Below, one piece after another: positions 25,354 through 34,118 of a stretch of 64,000 nucleotides of DNA. Source of the stretch: Neisseriaceae bacterium (lineage in GTDB: Bacteria > Pseudomonadota > Gammaproteobacteria > Burkholderiales > Chromobacteriaceae). The stretch spans positions 124,001-188,000 of the forward strand of contig JAIYAC010000006.1 of NCBI GenBank assembly GCA_027489245.1, in the 5' to 3' direction. Below the pieces are notes generated by a model, which was given only the letters and a program-made list of their open reading frames with translations, did not search any database and had not been told where the DNA came from. The first letter of the stretch is position 1; each line of letters opens with the position of its first letter. The position numbers and the translations under genes were made by a program.

Positions 25354-26682
25354 TTACAGGGCTATCTGCGACACCCGCGCCACGGTTTCCTTGAAGCGCT
25401 GGTAGGTGTCGTCGTCTATGGGTTTATTGCTGCGGAAGTTATCGACAAAGAACACCCCTGCCAGTGTGTGGCCGGTAAATACCGACATGCAGGCAAAGGC
25501 GCTATCGCCCAGGTGGCTAAAGAAGGGGTCTTCGTACTTGCGTGCCAGCTGCGCACGGGTGGCCGCTGGCGCGTGGAAGCTTTGCGGCTTGCTGGCCAGC
25601 AGGTTAAAGAAGCTGCCCGGCTCCAGCGATACCGCCAGCTTGCGTATCGGGTCGTGGTCGTCCAGCCCTACCTGGTAACGCAGGCGCAGGGTGTGCGTGG
25701 GCTGGTCGTAACGCAGGAAGAAAATGCGCTCCAGCTTGAGGTCGTTGGCAAAGTGGCGAATCGACTCGCGCAGCGCCACATCCAGCTGCTCGGCGCTGCT
25801 GAGCGTGGAGACCGGGTTTTGCTTGACCAGGCTCGGGAACGGGCCTTCCCGGTACATATACGCCCGTGCGCTATAGGTGTAGCCGATGGCGCGCGGGTTG
25901 CGGGCAATCTGCAAAATGGACTGCTGCACCACTTTGTGAGCGTCTTCCGGGCTGCAGCCTATCAGCTTGGCGGCGGCCTCTATGCCCACATTCCACTGCG
26001 AGCGCCACCAGCCTTGGTCCACGCCGTTGGCGGTGGCAATGGCCAGCTTGAGCAACTGCTTGCGGCGGTTACCCGGGCCGGTACCCAGGTTGGCCAGCAA
26101 GCCGCTTGGCAGCGGCATTTTCTGGATGAAGTGCTCCAGCAGCTTGGGATATTCGGTTTTGAAAACGTCGGATACTTCCTGCAGCAGCGGGCCATGCGGC
26201 ACACGATTACGGTAAATCAGGTACAGGCAGGCTGGCAGGTTGTACACCAGCGCGGCCAGGAAACAGTCTTCGACCTTGTAGTCGTCCAGCATGGCCAGCC
26301 AGCCCTTGATGGTGAAAGCGGCAATGCGGCTACGCCCCAGCCAGTCGCCCAGCGCATCCAGTACGTCTTCGTCCAGCTTGCCACGGCTGACTTCCAGCAC
26401 CGGGATATTGCGGTAGCGGGTATTCACCGCCTCCAGCCCCAGCATCATCAGCATCTGCTCGACCGTGGGGGTGGCTTCGCTGCGCTGCAGGGCTCTGGAC
26501 GCACCCACCACCCGCAGCAAGTCCAGCAGCAGGAAGGGGTCGGACATGGTGAGGTTGGACAGATCGGAAAACGCAATCTGGTCCGGGTGCTGCCCCATCA
26601 TCTGGCGCACCTTGACTGCAGTGCCAGGCAGGATAGGCCAGCGGTTTTCCGCCAGGGAAGACAACCAGTTAGCTAGTTCCAT
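25354..26682 (-). CDS. HDOD domain protein with C-terminal GAF-like region
   Basis: A 442-residue signalling protein. The N-terminal half (about 10-260) is an HDOD domain: LPGTAVKVRQMMGQHPDQIAF, then LTMSDPFLLLDLLRVV. The catalytic HD residues of true HD phosphohydrolases are not evident, as is usual in HDOD. The C-terminal ~160 residues (LDVALRESIRHFANDLKLERIFFL...HTLAGVFFVDN) look like a GAF sensor. HDOD proteins often act in motility and c-di-GMP networks, which fits the motB operon. Its start overlaps the methyltransferase gene by 14 nt. Confidence 0.83.
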   Translation of the reverse strand: MELANWLSSLAENRWPILPGTAVKVRQMMGQHPDQIAFSDLSNLTMSDPFLLLDLLRVVGASRALQRSEATPTVEQMLMMLGLEAVNTRYRNIPVLEVSRGKLDEDVLDALGDWLGRSRIAAFTIKGWLAMLDDYKVEDCFLAALVYNLPACLYLIYRNRVPHGPLLQEVSDVFKTEYPKLLEHFIQKMPLPSGLLANLGTGPGNRRKQLLKLAIATANGVDQGWWRSQWNVGIEAAAKLIGCSPEDAHKVVQQSILQIARNPRAIGYTYSARAYMYREGPFPSLVKQNPVSTLSSAEQLDVALRESIRHFANDLKLERIFFLRYDQPTHTLRLRYQVGLDDHDPIRKLAVSLEPGSFFNLLASKPQSFHAPAATRAQLARKYEDPFFSHLGDSAFACMSVFTGHTLAGVFFVDNFRSNKPIDDDTYQRFKETVARVSQIAL

Positions 26683-27415
26683 GCGGGTGTCGCCAGATCA
26701 AGAGTTCTTTTTGCAAAATCCCCCCCAGCGGCAGGCGCTGGGCAGGCTCTTCAGTATTGATAGTGAATGTATTACTGACCAGCCAGCTATTTGTGTGGCA
26801 TTTGTTTAAAAAATACTGCCACACCTTTTCCATCGGCGCCGGGGAAAGAAAGGCGTGAATCACGTTGTACTGCCCCCAGTCTTGCTGCCAGAAATTACCG
26901 TAGTACAGCCTGGCATTGGTCGGGCGGCCTGCCAGCTGATGGCGGCAACGGCTCCATAGCCAGGGCAGCATGGCGTTCTCTACGCCGGCCACCTGGATAT
27001 CCGGCCGCAAGCGGGCCAGCGCCAGGACAACCCTGCCGTCGCCGCTACCCAGGTCCAGCACACGGGCACCCGGCGGCAGCCAGGCGGCCAATGTCTCGGT
27101 GCTCTCGCGGGATGACAGGTAAAGCGGCACGCGCTCGGTGATGGCGTTGCGTGACACGGCGTAGGTCAGCACAAAGGCCAGCAGGTAAACCCAGGGAGGC
27201 AGCGCCAGCCACAATGCGGCCAACACCAGCGGCCCGGCAACAGCATGCAGCCAGCGCGCCACGCCACGCTGGCGCAGCAGGCTGGCCAGCAGCAGTGCCG
27301 CCGCCGCCTGTAGCACACACCACAGCACAGGCTGCGCCAGCGGCGCCACAAAGTAGAACACCAGCAGCGCCGCCGACAGCTGAATCAGCAGCGCCCGCAG
27401 CAAGGCTGCCAGCAT
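26669..27415 (-). CDS. Membrane-anchored SAM-dependent methyltransferase
   Basis: A 248-residue protein. The first ~85 residues hold three hydrophobic segments (LLIQLSAALLVFYFVAPLA, VLQAAAALLLASLL, VLAALWLALPPWVYLLAFVL). They are followed by a class I methyltransferase with motif I VLDLGSGDGRVVLALA. The catalytic domain is short and the target unknown. Its ATG overlaps the motB stop by one base, so it is translationally coupled to motB. Confidence 0.8.
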   Translation of the reverse strand: MLAALLRALLIQLSAALLVFYFVAPLAQPVLWCVLQAAAALLLASLLRQRGVARWLHAVAGPLVLAALWLALPPWVYLLAFVLTYAVSRNAITERVPLYLSSRESTETLAAWLPPGARVLDLGSGDGRVVLALARLRPDIQVAGVENAMLPWLWSRCRHQLAGRPTNARLYYGNFWQQDWGQYNVIHAFLSPAPMEKVWQYFLNKCHTNSWLVSNTFTINTEEPAQRLPLGGILQKELLIWRHPHGTS

Positions 27416-28353
27416 CAGTGCCCGCCAGCCGGCGCAGCCGGTGCGACGGCAGCAGCGGCCTCTTTCGGGCTGCTGACCGTGGCGTTGCTCAGGTCGGCAT
27501 CGCTGGAGATCAGCCCGTCGCCACGGATGCGCGCTTCGGCGTCTTTGTTCAGGATCACGATGGCGATACGGCGGTTTTCCGGGCTAAACACGTTTTGCTT
27601 GTTCAGCGGGTCGGCCGGGCCCAGGCCCACGACGCGCAGTACTTTTTCGTCCAGCATGCCGCCGGCAATCATCTCGCGCCGCGCCGCATTGGCACGGTCG
27701 GCGGAAAGCTCCCAGTTGGTATAGCCCGCGTCACTGCCGGAAAAACGGTTGGCGTCGGTATGGCCGGAGATACTGATGCGGCTATCGATATCGTTCAGCT
27801 CGCGGCCGATGGACTGCAGGATTTCACGGGTATGACCTAGCGGGGAAAAACCACCCGACTGGAACATGGGGCGGTTCTGCTCATCGATGATCATGATGCG
27901 CAGGCCGTCCGGCGTCATTTCCATCTTGACCTGGTTTTTGAACTGCTTCAGCGCCTCGCTCTTGGCCATGCTGTCTTCCAGCTTGTCCTGCAGGCGTTTT
28001 TGCAGCTTGTTCAGTTTTTGCGCCTCTTCTTCGGCCTTGGCCGGGTCGGGGTTACCTTTTTTTACCAGGCCGGCTGACTTGGTCAGGTCGGTACCGCCCC
28101 CCTTGATCACCGAAGTAGACGCGCCTGCGCCCTCACCACCTTGCAAAGCGGTTTTGAGTGGCGATTTGAAATAATCGGAGATACCGCTGAGCGTGCCTTG
28201 CGAGGTGGAGCCCAGCAGCCACATCAGCAGAAAGAACGCCATCATGGCGGTGACAAAGTCGGCGTAGGCAATTTTCCATGCCCCGCCATGGTGGCCGTGG
28301 CCACCTTTTTTGATCTTTTTGACGACTATGGGGCGTTGTGATTCGTCAGCCAT
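27415..28353 (-). CDS. motB: Flagellar motor stator protein MotB
   Basis: A 312-residue stator subunit. A basic N-terminus (VVKKIKKGGHGHHGG) precedes one membrane helix with the proton-carrying D32 in WKIAYADFVTAMMAFFLLMW. A plug/linker region (60-150) follows, then an OmpA-like peptidoglycan-binding domain with SGHTDANRFSG and LSADRANAARREMI. Length and D32 position match E. coli MotB. MotA would normally lie immediately upstream but does not; the next gene upstream is an aminotransferase. Confidence 0.95.
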   Translation of the reverse strand: MADESQRPIVVKKIKKGGHGHHGGAWKIAYADFVTAMMAFFLLMWLLGSTSQGTLSGISDYFKSPLKTALQGGEGAGASTSVIKGGGTDLTKSAGLVKKGNPDPAKAEEEAQKLNKLQKRLQDKLEDSMAKSEALKQFKNQVKMEMTPDGLRIMIIDEQNRPMFQSGGFSPLGHTREILQSIGRELNDIDSRISISGHTDANRFSGSDAGYTNWELSADRANAARREMIAGGMLDEKVLRVVGLGPADPLNKQNVFSPENRRIAIVILNKDAEARIRGDGLISSDADLSNATVSSPKEAAAAVAPAAPAGGH

Positions 28354-28444
28354 GCTTGCAGCCCTTGTTATCGCGGGTAAACGGCGGGCGCGGCACTGCC
28401 GGCTTGCCCGTCGCTATGGTTAAACATTGCCGCCACTCACAGCG

Positions 28445-28458
28445 TGCGGCCAACCCTT
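28445..28458 (-). repeat. Uptake-like word, intergenic upstream of motB
   Basis: Plus strand TGCGGCCAACCCTT, the consensus with one extra C. It lies in the 221-nt gap between motB and spuC. Confidence 0.7.
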
Positions 28459-28532
28459 ATCTTACTACATGACTTGCAGCTGCTGTGTCGCCTTGCCACT
28501 GCCACACGGCATGCGCGCAGTGGCAAAACGGC

Positions 28533-28559
28533 AAAAAACCCGCCGCAGCGGGTTTTTTT
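28533..28559 (-). terminator. Terminator of the polyamine operon
   Basis: Arms AAAAAACCCGC and GCGGGTTTTTTT around CGCA, just 3' of the minus-strand spuC gene. Confidence 0.9.
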
Positions 28560-28574
28560 CTAGCTACTGACGAA

Positions 28575-29954
28575 TCAGGCCAGGCCTTTTTCCTTCAGCT
28601 GGCGCTCGAACTCGACCATGCAGCGGGCGGCGGTGTCGATCATCTGGTCTACTTCGGCCTTGCTGATCACCAGCGGCGGCGCCGACACGATATGGTCGCC
28701 GCAGGCGCGCATGATCAGGTTATTGGCAAAGAAGATATCGCGGCACATCAGGCCGATCTCGCCCCAGTTGTCGAACAGCTCGCGGGTGGCTTTGTTTTTC
28801 ACCAGGGTAAACGCCTGGATCAAGCCCACACCGCGAATGTCGTCCACGTGCTCGAACTGGCTGAAGGTTTCGCGCCAGCGTTTTTGCATGTAGGGGCCGA
28901 TGTCTTCTTTTACGCGCTGTACGATGCCTTCGTCGCGCAGGGCTTTCACGTTGGCGTGCGCCACGGCGGCGGCAACCGGGTGGCCGCTATAGGTAAAGCC
29001 GTGGTTGAAGTCGCCACCGGCAGCCAGCGTACTGGCCACTTCGTCGTTGACGAATACCGCGCCGATAGGCAGGTAGCCGGACGACAGGCCCTTGGCGGTG
29101 GTGAAGATGTCCGCCTGGAAGCCGAAATGCGTCTGGCCAAACCATTCACCGGTACGGCCAAAGCCGCAGATCACTTCGTCGGCTACCAGCAGGATGTCGT
29201 ACTTGCGGCAGATGCGCTGTACTTCCGGCCAGTAAGTGGACGGCGGCACGATCACACCGCCAGCGCCCTGGATAGGCTCGCCCACGAAGGCGGCAATCTT
29301 GTCGGCGCCGACTTCCAGGATTTTTTCTTCAATCCAGCGCGCAGCGGCCACGCCGAACTCTTCCGGCGTCATGTCTTTGCCGTGCTTGTAGTACCACGGC
29401 TGCTCTACGTGCACGATGCCGGGAATCGGCAAATCGCCCTGCTCGTGCATATAGCTCATGCCGCCCAGGCTGGCGCCACCGATGGTGGAGCCGTGATAGC
29501 CGTTCCAGCGGCCGATCAGGGTTTTCTTCTCTGGCTTGCCTTTTACGTCCCAGTAGCGGCGCACCATGCGGATCATGGTGTCTACCGACTCGGAGCCGGA
29601 GTTGGTGTAGAACACGTGGTCGAAGCCCTGCGGCGCCACCTCGGCCAGCAGGTGCGACAGCTCTACCACCGCCGGGTGGGAGGTCTTGAAGAAGGTGTTG
29701 TAGTAGGCCAGCTCGTCCATCTGGCGCTTGGCCACGTCGGACAGGTCTTTGCGGCCGTAACCGATATTGACGCACCACAGGCCGGCCATGCCGTCCATGA
29801 TCTGGTTGCCTTCGCTATCCCACAGGTAAATGCCGTCCGCACGGGTAATCATGCGCACGCCCTGCTCGTTCAGCGAGGCGGTATCGGTAAAGGGGTGCAG
29901 GTGGTGAGCGGCATCCATCTCGCGCCAGGCTGCGGTGTTACGTTGCTGCGTCAT
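28575..29954 (-). CDS. spuC: Class III aminotransferase, probable putrescine:pyruvate aminotransferase
   Basis: A 459-residue PLP enzyme resembling Pseudomonas SpuC, which transfers the amino group of putrescine to pyruvate, giving 4-aminobutanal and alanine. Motifs are the PLP phosphate site TNSGSESVDTMIRM, GEPIQGAGGVIVPP, the cofactor-binding acid in LVADEVICGFGRTG, and the Schiff-base Lys in FTTAKGLSSGYLPIG. Length is normal. Downstream of puuA in the cluster; alanine dehydrogenase nearby could recycle its alanine. The exact substrate within the omega-amine:pyruvate group is inferred from context. Confidence 0.88.
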   Translation of the reverse strand: MTQQRNTAAWREMDAAHHLHPFTDTASLNEQGVRMITRADGIYLWDSEGNQIMDGMAGLWCVNIGYGRKDLSDVAKRQMDELAYYNTFFKTSHPAVVELSHLLAEVAPQGFDHVFYTNSGSESVDTMIRMVRRYWDVKGKPEKKTLIGRWNGYHGSTIGGASLGGMSYMHEQGDLPIPGIVHVEQPWYYKHGKDMTPEEFGVAAARWIEEKILEVGADKIAAFVGEPIQGAGGVIVPPSTYWPEVQRICRKYDILLVADEVICGFGRTGEWFGQTHFGFQADIFTTAKGLSSGYLPIGAVFVNDEVASTLAAGGDFNHGFTYSGHPVAAAVAHANVKALRDEGIVQRVKEDIGPYMQKRWRETFSQFEHVDDIRGVGLIQAFTLVKNKATRELFDNWGEIGLMCRDIFFANNLIMRACGDHIVSAPPLVISKAEVDQMIDTAARCMVEFERQLKEKGLA

Positions 29955-29973
29955 TTCTACTCTCCGGTAAACA

Positions 29974-30004
29974 CCGCCTGCGGGCCAGGGTTGGCCGCAG
30001 GCGG
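29974..30004. repeat. Hairpin with uptake-like word between puuA and spuC
   Basis: CCGCCTGCGG and CCGCAGGCGG form a 10-bp stem. The repeat word GGTTGGCCGCAG (29989-30000) supplies part of the loop and the second arm. There is no T-run, so it may be an RNA processing or attenuation element rather than a full terminator. Confidence 0.6.
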
Positions 30005-30031
30005 CAGCGTATTGTCGTTGTCGTTATGGTG

Positions 30032-31366
30032 TTACACGTGCAGCAGCAGGAATTTGCGTTCCCACGGGCTGATTACGCGGAAGTACTCGGAGAATTCCTT
30101 CTCTTTCATACCCACATACATCTTCACAAAGCGCGGGCCCAGGATCTCGGCGATGTCCGTGCAGTTCTTCAGGCGTACCAGGGCTTCTTCGGTACCGTGC
30201 GGGAACTGGAACGGCAGCTCGTAGGCGTCGCTGGACAGCGGGTCACGCGGCTTGATCTTGTTCACCATGCCCAGGTAGCCGCAGGCCAGGGTGGCGGCCA
30301 TGGCGATGTACGGGTTCACGTCTACACCCGGTACGCGGTTTTCCACGCGGCGCGCCGCTGGCGAGGAATGCGGTACGCGCAGGCCCACGGTACGGTTGTC
30401 GTAGCCCCACTCCACGTTGGTTGGCGCGGCGGTGTAGCGCGACAGGCGGCGGTAGCTGTTTACGTAAGGTGCAAAGAACGGCATGCATTCCGGCAGGTAG
30501 TGCTGCAGGCCGCCGATGAAGTGCAGGAAGTCATCGGAGGTGCTGCCATCCGGGTTGCTGAAAATGTTCTTGCCGGTTTCGATGCTGGCCACGCTCTGGT
30601 GGATGTGCATCGCGCTGCCCGGCTCGCCTTCCATGGGCTTGGCCATGAAGGTGGCGTACATGTTATGGCGGAAGGCTGCTTCGCGCACTGTCCGCTTGAA
30701 CAGGAATACCTGGTCGCACAGGTCCAGCGCATTGCCGTGCAGGAAGTTGATTTCCATCTGCGCGGTGCCGATTTCGTGAATCAGCGTGTCCACTTCCAGG
30801 TTCTGGGCGTGGCAGTAGTCATAAATGTCTTCGAACAGCGGGTCGAACTCGTTTACCGCATCGATGGCGTAGGAGCGGCGGCCGAATTCGGCGCGGCCGG
30901 TACGGCCGATGGGCGGGGCCAGCGGGATGTCCGGATCCGGGTTGGGCGACAGCAGGTAGAACTCCATCTCGGGAGCCACGACCGGTGCCCAGCCTTTGTC
31001 TTCGTACATTTTCAGTACGCGGCGCAGCACGTTACGCGGTGCCACTTCTACCGGCTGGCCGTCGGCGCGGAAGGCGTCGTAGATCAGCTGGGCGGTAGGG
31101 TCGGTGGCCCACGGTACGTAGCGTAGGGTGTTCGGGTCGGGCAGCAGGACCATGTCCGGATCGGTCAGGTCCAGCATGCTGTCGTCAGGGTAGTCGCCGG
31201 TAACGGTCTGGATCAGTACCGCTTCGGGCAGGCGCATTTCCGACTCGGAAACGAACTTGTCTTTCGGAACAATCTTGCCGCGTGCCACGCCGGTCATATC
31301 CGGCACAATGCACTCCATCTCGGTAATACGGTGCTCGCGCAGCCATTCAAACATTTGGTGACTCAT
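30032..31366 (-). CDS. puuA: Gamma-glutamylputrescine synthetase (glutamine synthetase family)
   Basis: A 444-residue glutamine-synthetase-fold ligase joining glutamate to putrescine with ATP. It has APEMEFYLLSPNPDPD, then EIGTAQMEINFLHGNAL, KPMEGEPGSAMHIHQSV (metal/Glu site) and NPYIAMAATLACGYLGM. It lacks the adenylylation motif of true GlnA and matches PuuA/SpuI. It lies 54 nt 5' of puuD's stop in the minus-strand run. Confidence 0.92.
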   Translation of the reverse strand: MSHQMFEWLREHRITEMECIVPDMTGVARGKIVPKDKFVSESEMRLPEAVLIQTVTGDYPDDSMLDLTDPDMVLLPDPNTLRYVPWATDPTAQLIYDAFRADGQPVEVAPRNVLRRVLKMYEDKGWAPVVAPEMEFYLLSPNPDPDIPLAPPIGRTGRAEFGRRSYAIDAVNEFDPLFEDIYDYCHAQNLEVDTLIHEIGTAQMEINFLHGNALDLCDQVFLFKRTVREAAFRHNMYATFMAKPMEGEPGSAMHIHQSVASIETGKNIFSNPDGSTSDDFLHFIGGLQHYLPECMPFFAPYVNSYRRLSRYTAAPTNVEWGYDNRTVGLRVPHSSPAARRVENRVPGVDVNPYIAMAATLACGYLGMVNKIKPRDPLSSDAYELPFQFPHGTEEALVRLKNCTDIAEILGPRFVKMYVGMKEKEFSEYFRVISPWERKFLLLHV

Positions 31367-31420
31367 GATGCATTTCCTCTATTTTCCGGTCTATGCCGGA
31401 AGGGTTTGCCGAGTACACGT

Positions 31421-32176
31421 CTATTGGTTTCGACGCATACGGCGCTCTCGGCAAGCGTCGCCGAAAGCCTTGAAAATCGCTTGTGAAGCCTTGTTGTCCC
31501 AGTATTTCCATTCCGGGTGCCACTGTACGGCGTAGGCAAAACCGGGGGCCTTGTCAAAACGGTAGGCTTCAACCAGGCCGTCTTCCGCCAGCGCTTCGGC
31601 CACCAGGCCATCGGCCAGGCGCTTGATGCCTTGCTGGTGAATGGAGTTCACCTGCACGCTGTCACAGCCCAGCCAGCCTTGCAGCCAGCTGCCTGCGGCC
31701 AACCTTACCGGGTGTGCCGGGCCGTACATCAGGTCCAGGTCTTGCGTATCCGGCTCGCGGTGGTCGTGCAGCCCCGGCACTTCCTGTACGTGCTGGTGCA
31801 GCTCGCCGCCCATCACCACGTTGATTTCCTGAAAACCGCGGCAGATGCCCAGCAGCGGCACGCCTTCTTTGACCAGCATGTCAATCAGCGGCAGCGTGGT
31901 GGCGTCGCGCGCCTTGTCGTGCAGCGTGCCTTCACGGCTGGGGGTGCCTTGGTAATGGTGCGGCTCCACATTGGATGGCGAGCCCGGCAGCAAAATGCCG
32001 TCTACCAGGTCCACAATGGCGCGCAGCTGGCTGGCATCGCCCAGCGAAGGAATAAGGATGGCCACGCCCCCGGCCCCGCCCACGGCAGCGGTGATGTACT
32101 TTTCACCTACCGCGTGAAACGGAAACAAGCCGATCTGCTTGACGTCGCACGGTATCCCGATAATGGGTTGCAACAT
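31421..32176 (-). CDS. puuD: Gamma-glutamyl-gamma-aminobutyrate hydrolase
   Basis: A 251-residue class I glutamine-amidotransferase-fold hydrolase releasing GABA from gamma-glutamyl-GABA. The nucleophile is in PLLGICRGFQEINV and the His/Glu pair in YAVQWHPEWKYW. The start (MLQPIIGIPCDVKQIG) is set by GAGGAAATC upstream of the ATG. An exact repeat word plus TT lies inside at 31694-31706. It is 14 nt from ald. Confidence 0.94.
   Translation of the reverse strand: MLQPIIGIPCDVKQIGLFPFHAVGEKYITAAVGGAGGVAILIPSLGDASQLRAIVDLVDGILLPGSPSNVEPHHYQGTPSREGTLHDKARDATTLPLIDMLVKEGVPLLGICRGFQEINVVMGGELHQHVQEVPGLHDHREPDTQDLDLMYGPAHPVRLAAGSWLQGWLGCDSVQVNSIHQQGIKRLADGLVAEALAEDGLVEAYRFDKAPGFAYAVQWHPEWKYWDNKASQAIFKAFGDACRERRMRRNQ
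31694..31706 (-). repeat. Uptake-like 13-mer inside puuD
   Basis: Plus strand TGCGGCCAACCTT, full consensus. On the coding strand AAG GTT GGC CGC A reads out of frame as part of VRLAAGSW. Confidence 0.8.
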
Positions 32177-32190
32177 GATTTCCTCGTTTG

Positions 32191-33315
32191 TCAGTGCGCT
32201 GCGCGGGCAGCCACCAGCGGCTCGACATAGTCGTAGCCCAGGGCCTGCGCCACCGCAGCGTGGGTTACCTTGCCACGGCACACATTCAGGCCATGACGCA
32301 GGTGTTCGTTATCCGCTATCGCCTGCACCCAGCCCTTGCCCGCCAGCGCCAGCGCGTACGGCAAGGTGGCATTGGTCAGCGCCATGGTAGCGGTGCGTGC
32401 TACCCCGCCCGGCATATTGGCCACGCAGTAGTGCACAATGCCATCCACAATATAGGTCGGGTCCTGGTGCGTGGTGGCACGGCTGGTTTCAAAACAGCCG
32501 CCTTGATCAATCGCCACGTCCACCAGTACCGCACCGGGCTTCAGGTGCTTGAGCATGGCGCGGCTCACCAGCTTGGGCGCCGCCGCGCCAGGTATCAGCA
32601 CGGCACCCACAATCACGTCGGCCTCGCGGATGCTGTCTTCGATGTTGGCCGCATTGGACATCAGCGTCTTGATGCGGCCGCCAAACACCATGTCTATCTC
32701 TTTAAGGCGCGCCAGCGATTTATCCAGAATGGTGACATCCGCCCCCAGCCCCATCGCCATACGCGCCGCATTCAAGCCCACCACGCCGCCACCGATCACC
32801 ACCACGCGGGCCGGTGCCACACCGGGCACGCCACCCAACAGTACGCCACGGCCGCCTTGGGCTTTTTCCAGTGCATGCGCACCCGCCTGGATCGCCATGC
32901 GCCCCGCCACCTCGGACATCGGCGCCAGCAGCGGCAGGCCGCCACGTTCGTCGGTTACCGTCTCGTAGGCGATGGCCACCGCGCCGGATTCCACCAGCAG
33001 CCGGGTTTGCTCCGGGTCCGGTGCCAGATGCAAGTAAGTAAACAGCAGCTGCCCCGGGCGCAACATGCGACACTCCACCGGCTGCGGCTCTTTTACCTTG
33101 ATAATCATCTCTGCCTGAGCAAACACCTCGTCGGCGCGGGCGGCGATGCCGGCACCTGCTTGCAGGTAGTGTTCGTCAGTAAAACCTATTGCCAGGCCAG
33201 CCTGACTTTGCACAATCACCTTGTGGCCGGCGGCCACCAACTCACGCACACCGGAGGGGGTAAGGCCCACGCGGTACTCATGATTTTTGATCTCCTTCGG
33301 AACGCCGATTAACAT
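32191..33315 (-). CDS. ald: Alanine dehydrogenase
   Basis: A 374-residue NAD-dependent enzyme interconverting alanine with pyruvate and ammonia. It has the N-terminal family signature [29 protein letters not shown] (substrate Lys), the Rossmann loop [17 protein letters not shown], and [19 protein letters not shown]. It is first gene of the minus-strand polyamine run, next to the divergent PuuR-like regulator. Position suggests it turns the alanine made by SpuC back into pyruvate. Confidence 0.96.
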   Translation of the reverse strand: MLIGVPKEIKNHEYRVGLTPSGVRELVAAGHKVIVQSQAGLAIGFTDEHYLQAGAGIAARADEVFAQAEMIIKVKEPQPVECRMLRPGQLLFTYLHLAPDPEQTRLLVESGAVAIAYETVTDERGGLPLLAPMSEVAGRMAIQAGAHALEKAQGGRGVLLGGVPGVAPARVVVIGGGVVGLNAARMAMGLGADVTILDKSLARLKEIDMVFGGRIKTLMSNAANIEDSIREADVIVGAVLIPGAAAPKLVSRAMLKHLKPGAVLVDVAIDQGGCFETSRATTHQDPTYIVDGIVHYCVANMPGGVARTATMALTNATLPYALALAGKGWVQAIADNEHLRHGLNVCRGKVTHAAVAQALGYDYVEPLVAARAAH

Positions 33316-33395
33316 AGCTGACTCCTTTGGTGGTGTCGTGAATATTTAGCAGCACTTGTTTAAAAAAATCTACAACATGCTTGCAGTCACACACT

Positions 33396-33475
33396 GATTT
33401 TGACTATAACTTGCACACCTTGCAAAGAAATTTCGATTTTGCAGCGCAGCAGTGCAGTAAAAAGTGGTCAAAATC
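33396..33475. promoter_or_regulatory. Divergent control region with 9-bp inverted repeat
   Basis: The 210 nt between ald and the regulator are AT-rich. GATTTTGAC at 33396-33404 and GTCAAAATC at 33467-33475 are exact inverted copies, centres 71 bp apart. CTTGCA/TGCAAAG elements lie between. The spacing would suit looping by a dimeric repressor such as the adjacent PuuR-like protein; this is inference. Confidence 0.5.
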
Positions 33476-33525
33476 CTTATCATCGAACGTCTAAAATTAT
33501 TAACATTTGGATTGGACAGGAACAT

Positions 33526-34071
33526 ATGGATGTTGGTGCACGACTCAGGATGGTTCGCGAACGCATGGGGCTTTCCCAGCGCGAACTGGCCAAACGGGCT
33601 GGGGTGACAAACGGCACGATCTCGCTGATCGAACAAAACCGTGTCAGCCCTTCCATCAGCTCGCTGCGCAAGGTACTGGAAGGCATGCCAATGACCTTGT
33701 CGGATTTTTTCACCTTCGACACCGAGCCACAACAAGCGCATGTATTTTACACCAGCGACGAATTACCCAACCTGGGTAATGACCAGATCCAGTTGCTGCT
33801 GGTGGGTACAGCGCACGAGCGGCGCGACATTGCCATCCTGCGCGAGGTATACCAGCCAGGCGCCGATACCGGCCCGGACATGCTGGTACACGAAGGCCAG
33901 GAAGGCGGCGTGGTATTGAAGGGGGAAGTAGAAATCACCGTGGGCAGCGACGTACGCGTACTGGGCCCGGGCGATGCCTACTATTTCGACAGCAAGCAGC
34001 CACACCGTTTTCGTAACGTTGGCAACGACACCTGTGAGATTGTGAGCGCAAGCTCCCCGCCAACGTTCTAA
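33526..34071 (+). CDS. puuR: XRE-cupin transcriptional regulator, PuuR-like
   Basis: A 181-residue regulator. The N-terminal helix-turn-helix (LRMVRERMGLSQRELAKRAGVTNGTISLIEQNRVSPSI, residues 7-45) is joined to a C-terminal cupin (EGQEGGVVLKGEVEITVG, GDAYYFDSKQPHRFRN). This is the PuuR layout; E. coli PuuR represses the putrescine operon and responds to putrescine. It is divergent from ald and 47 nt ahead of puuC. Confidence 0.9.
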   Translation: MDVGARLRMVRERMGLSQRELAKRAGVTNGTISLIEQNRVSPSISSLRKVLEGMPMTLSDFFTFDTEPQQAHVFYTSDELPNLGNDQIQLLLVGTAHERRDIAILREVYQPGADTGPDMLVHEGQEGGVVLKGEVEITVGSDVRVLGPGDAYYFDSKQPHRFRNVGNDTCEIVSASSPPTF

Positions 34072-34118
34072 ATCGCCTCCCAAGCGGGGCGAACCCGACA
34101 CTACAGAGGAGAAACACC

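Noticed and set aside
24637-26676. 679-codon open frame on the plus strand over the RNA methyltransferase and HDOD genes
   Set aside because: Antisense shadow; the minus-strand genes have clear family motifs and ribosome sites.
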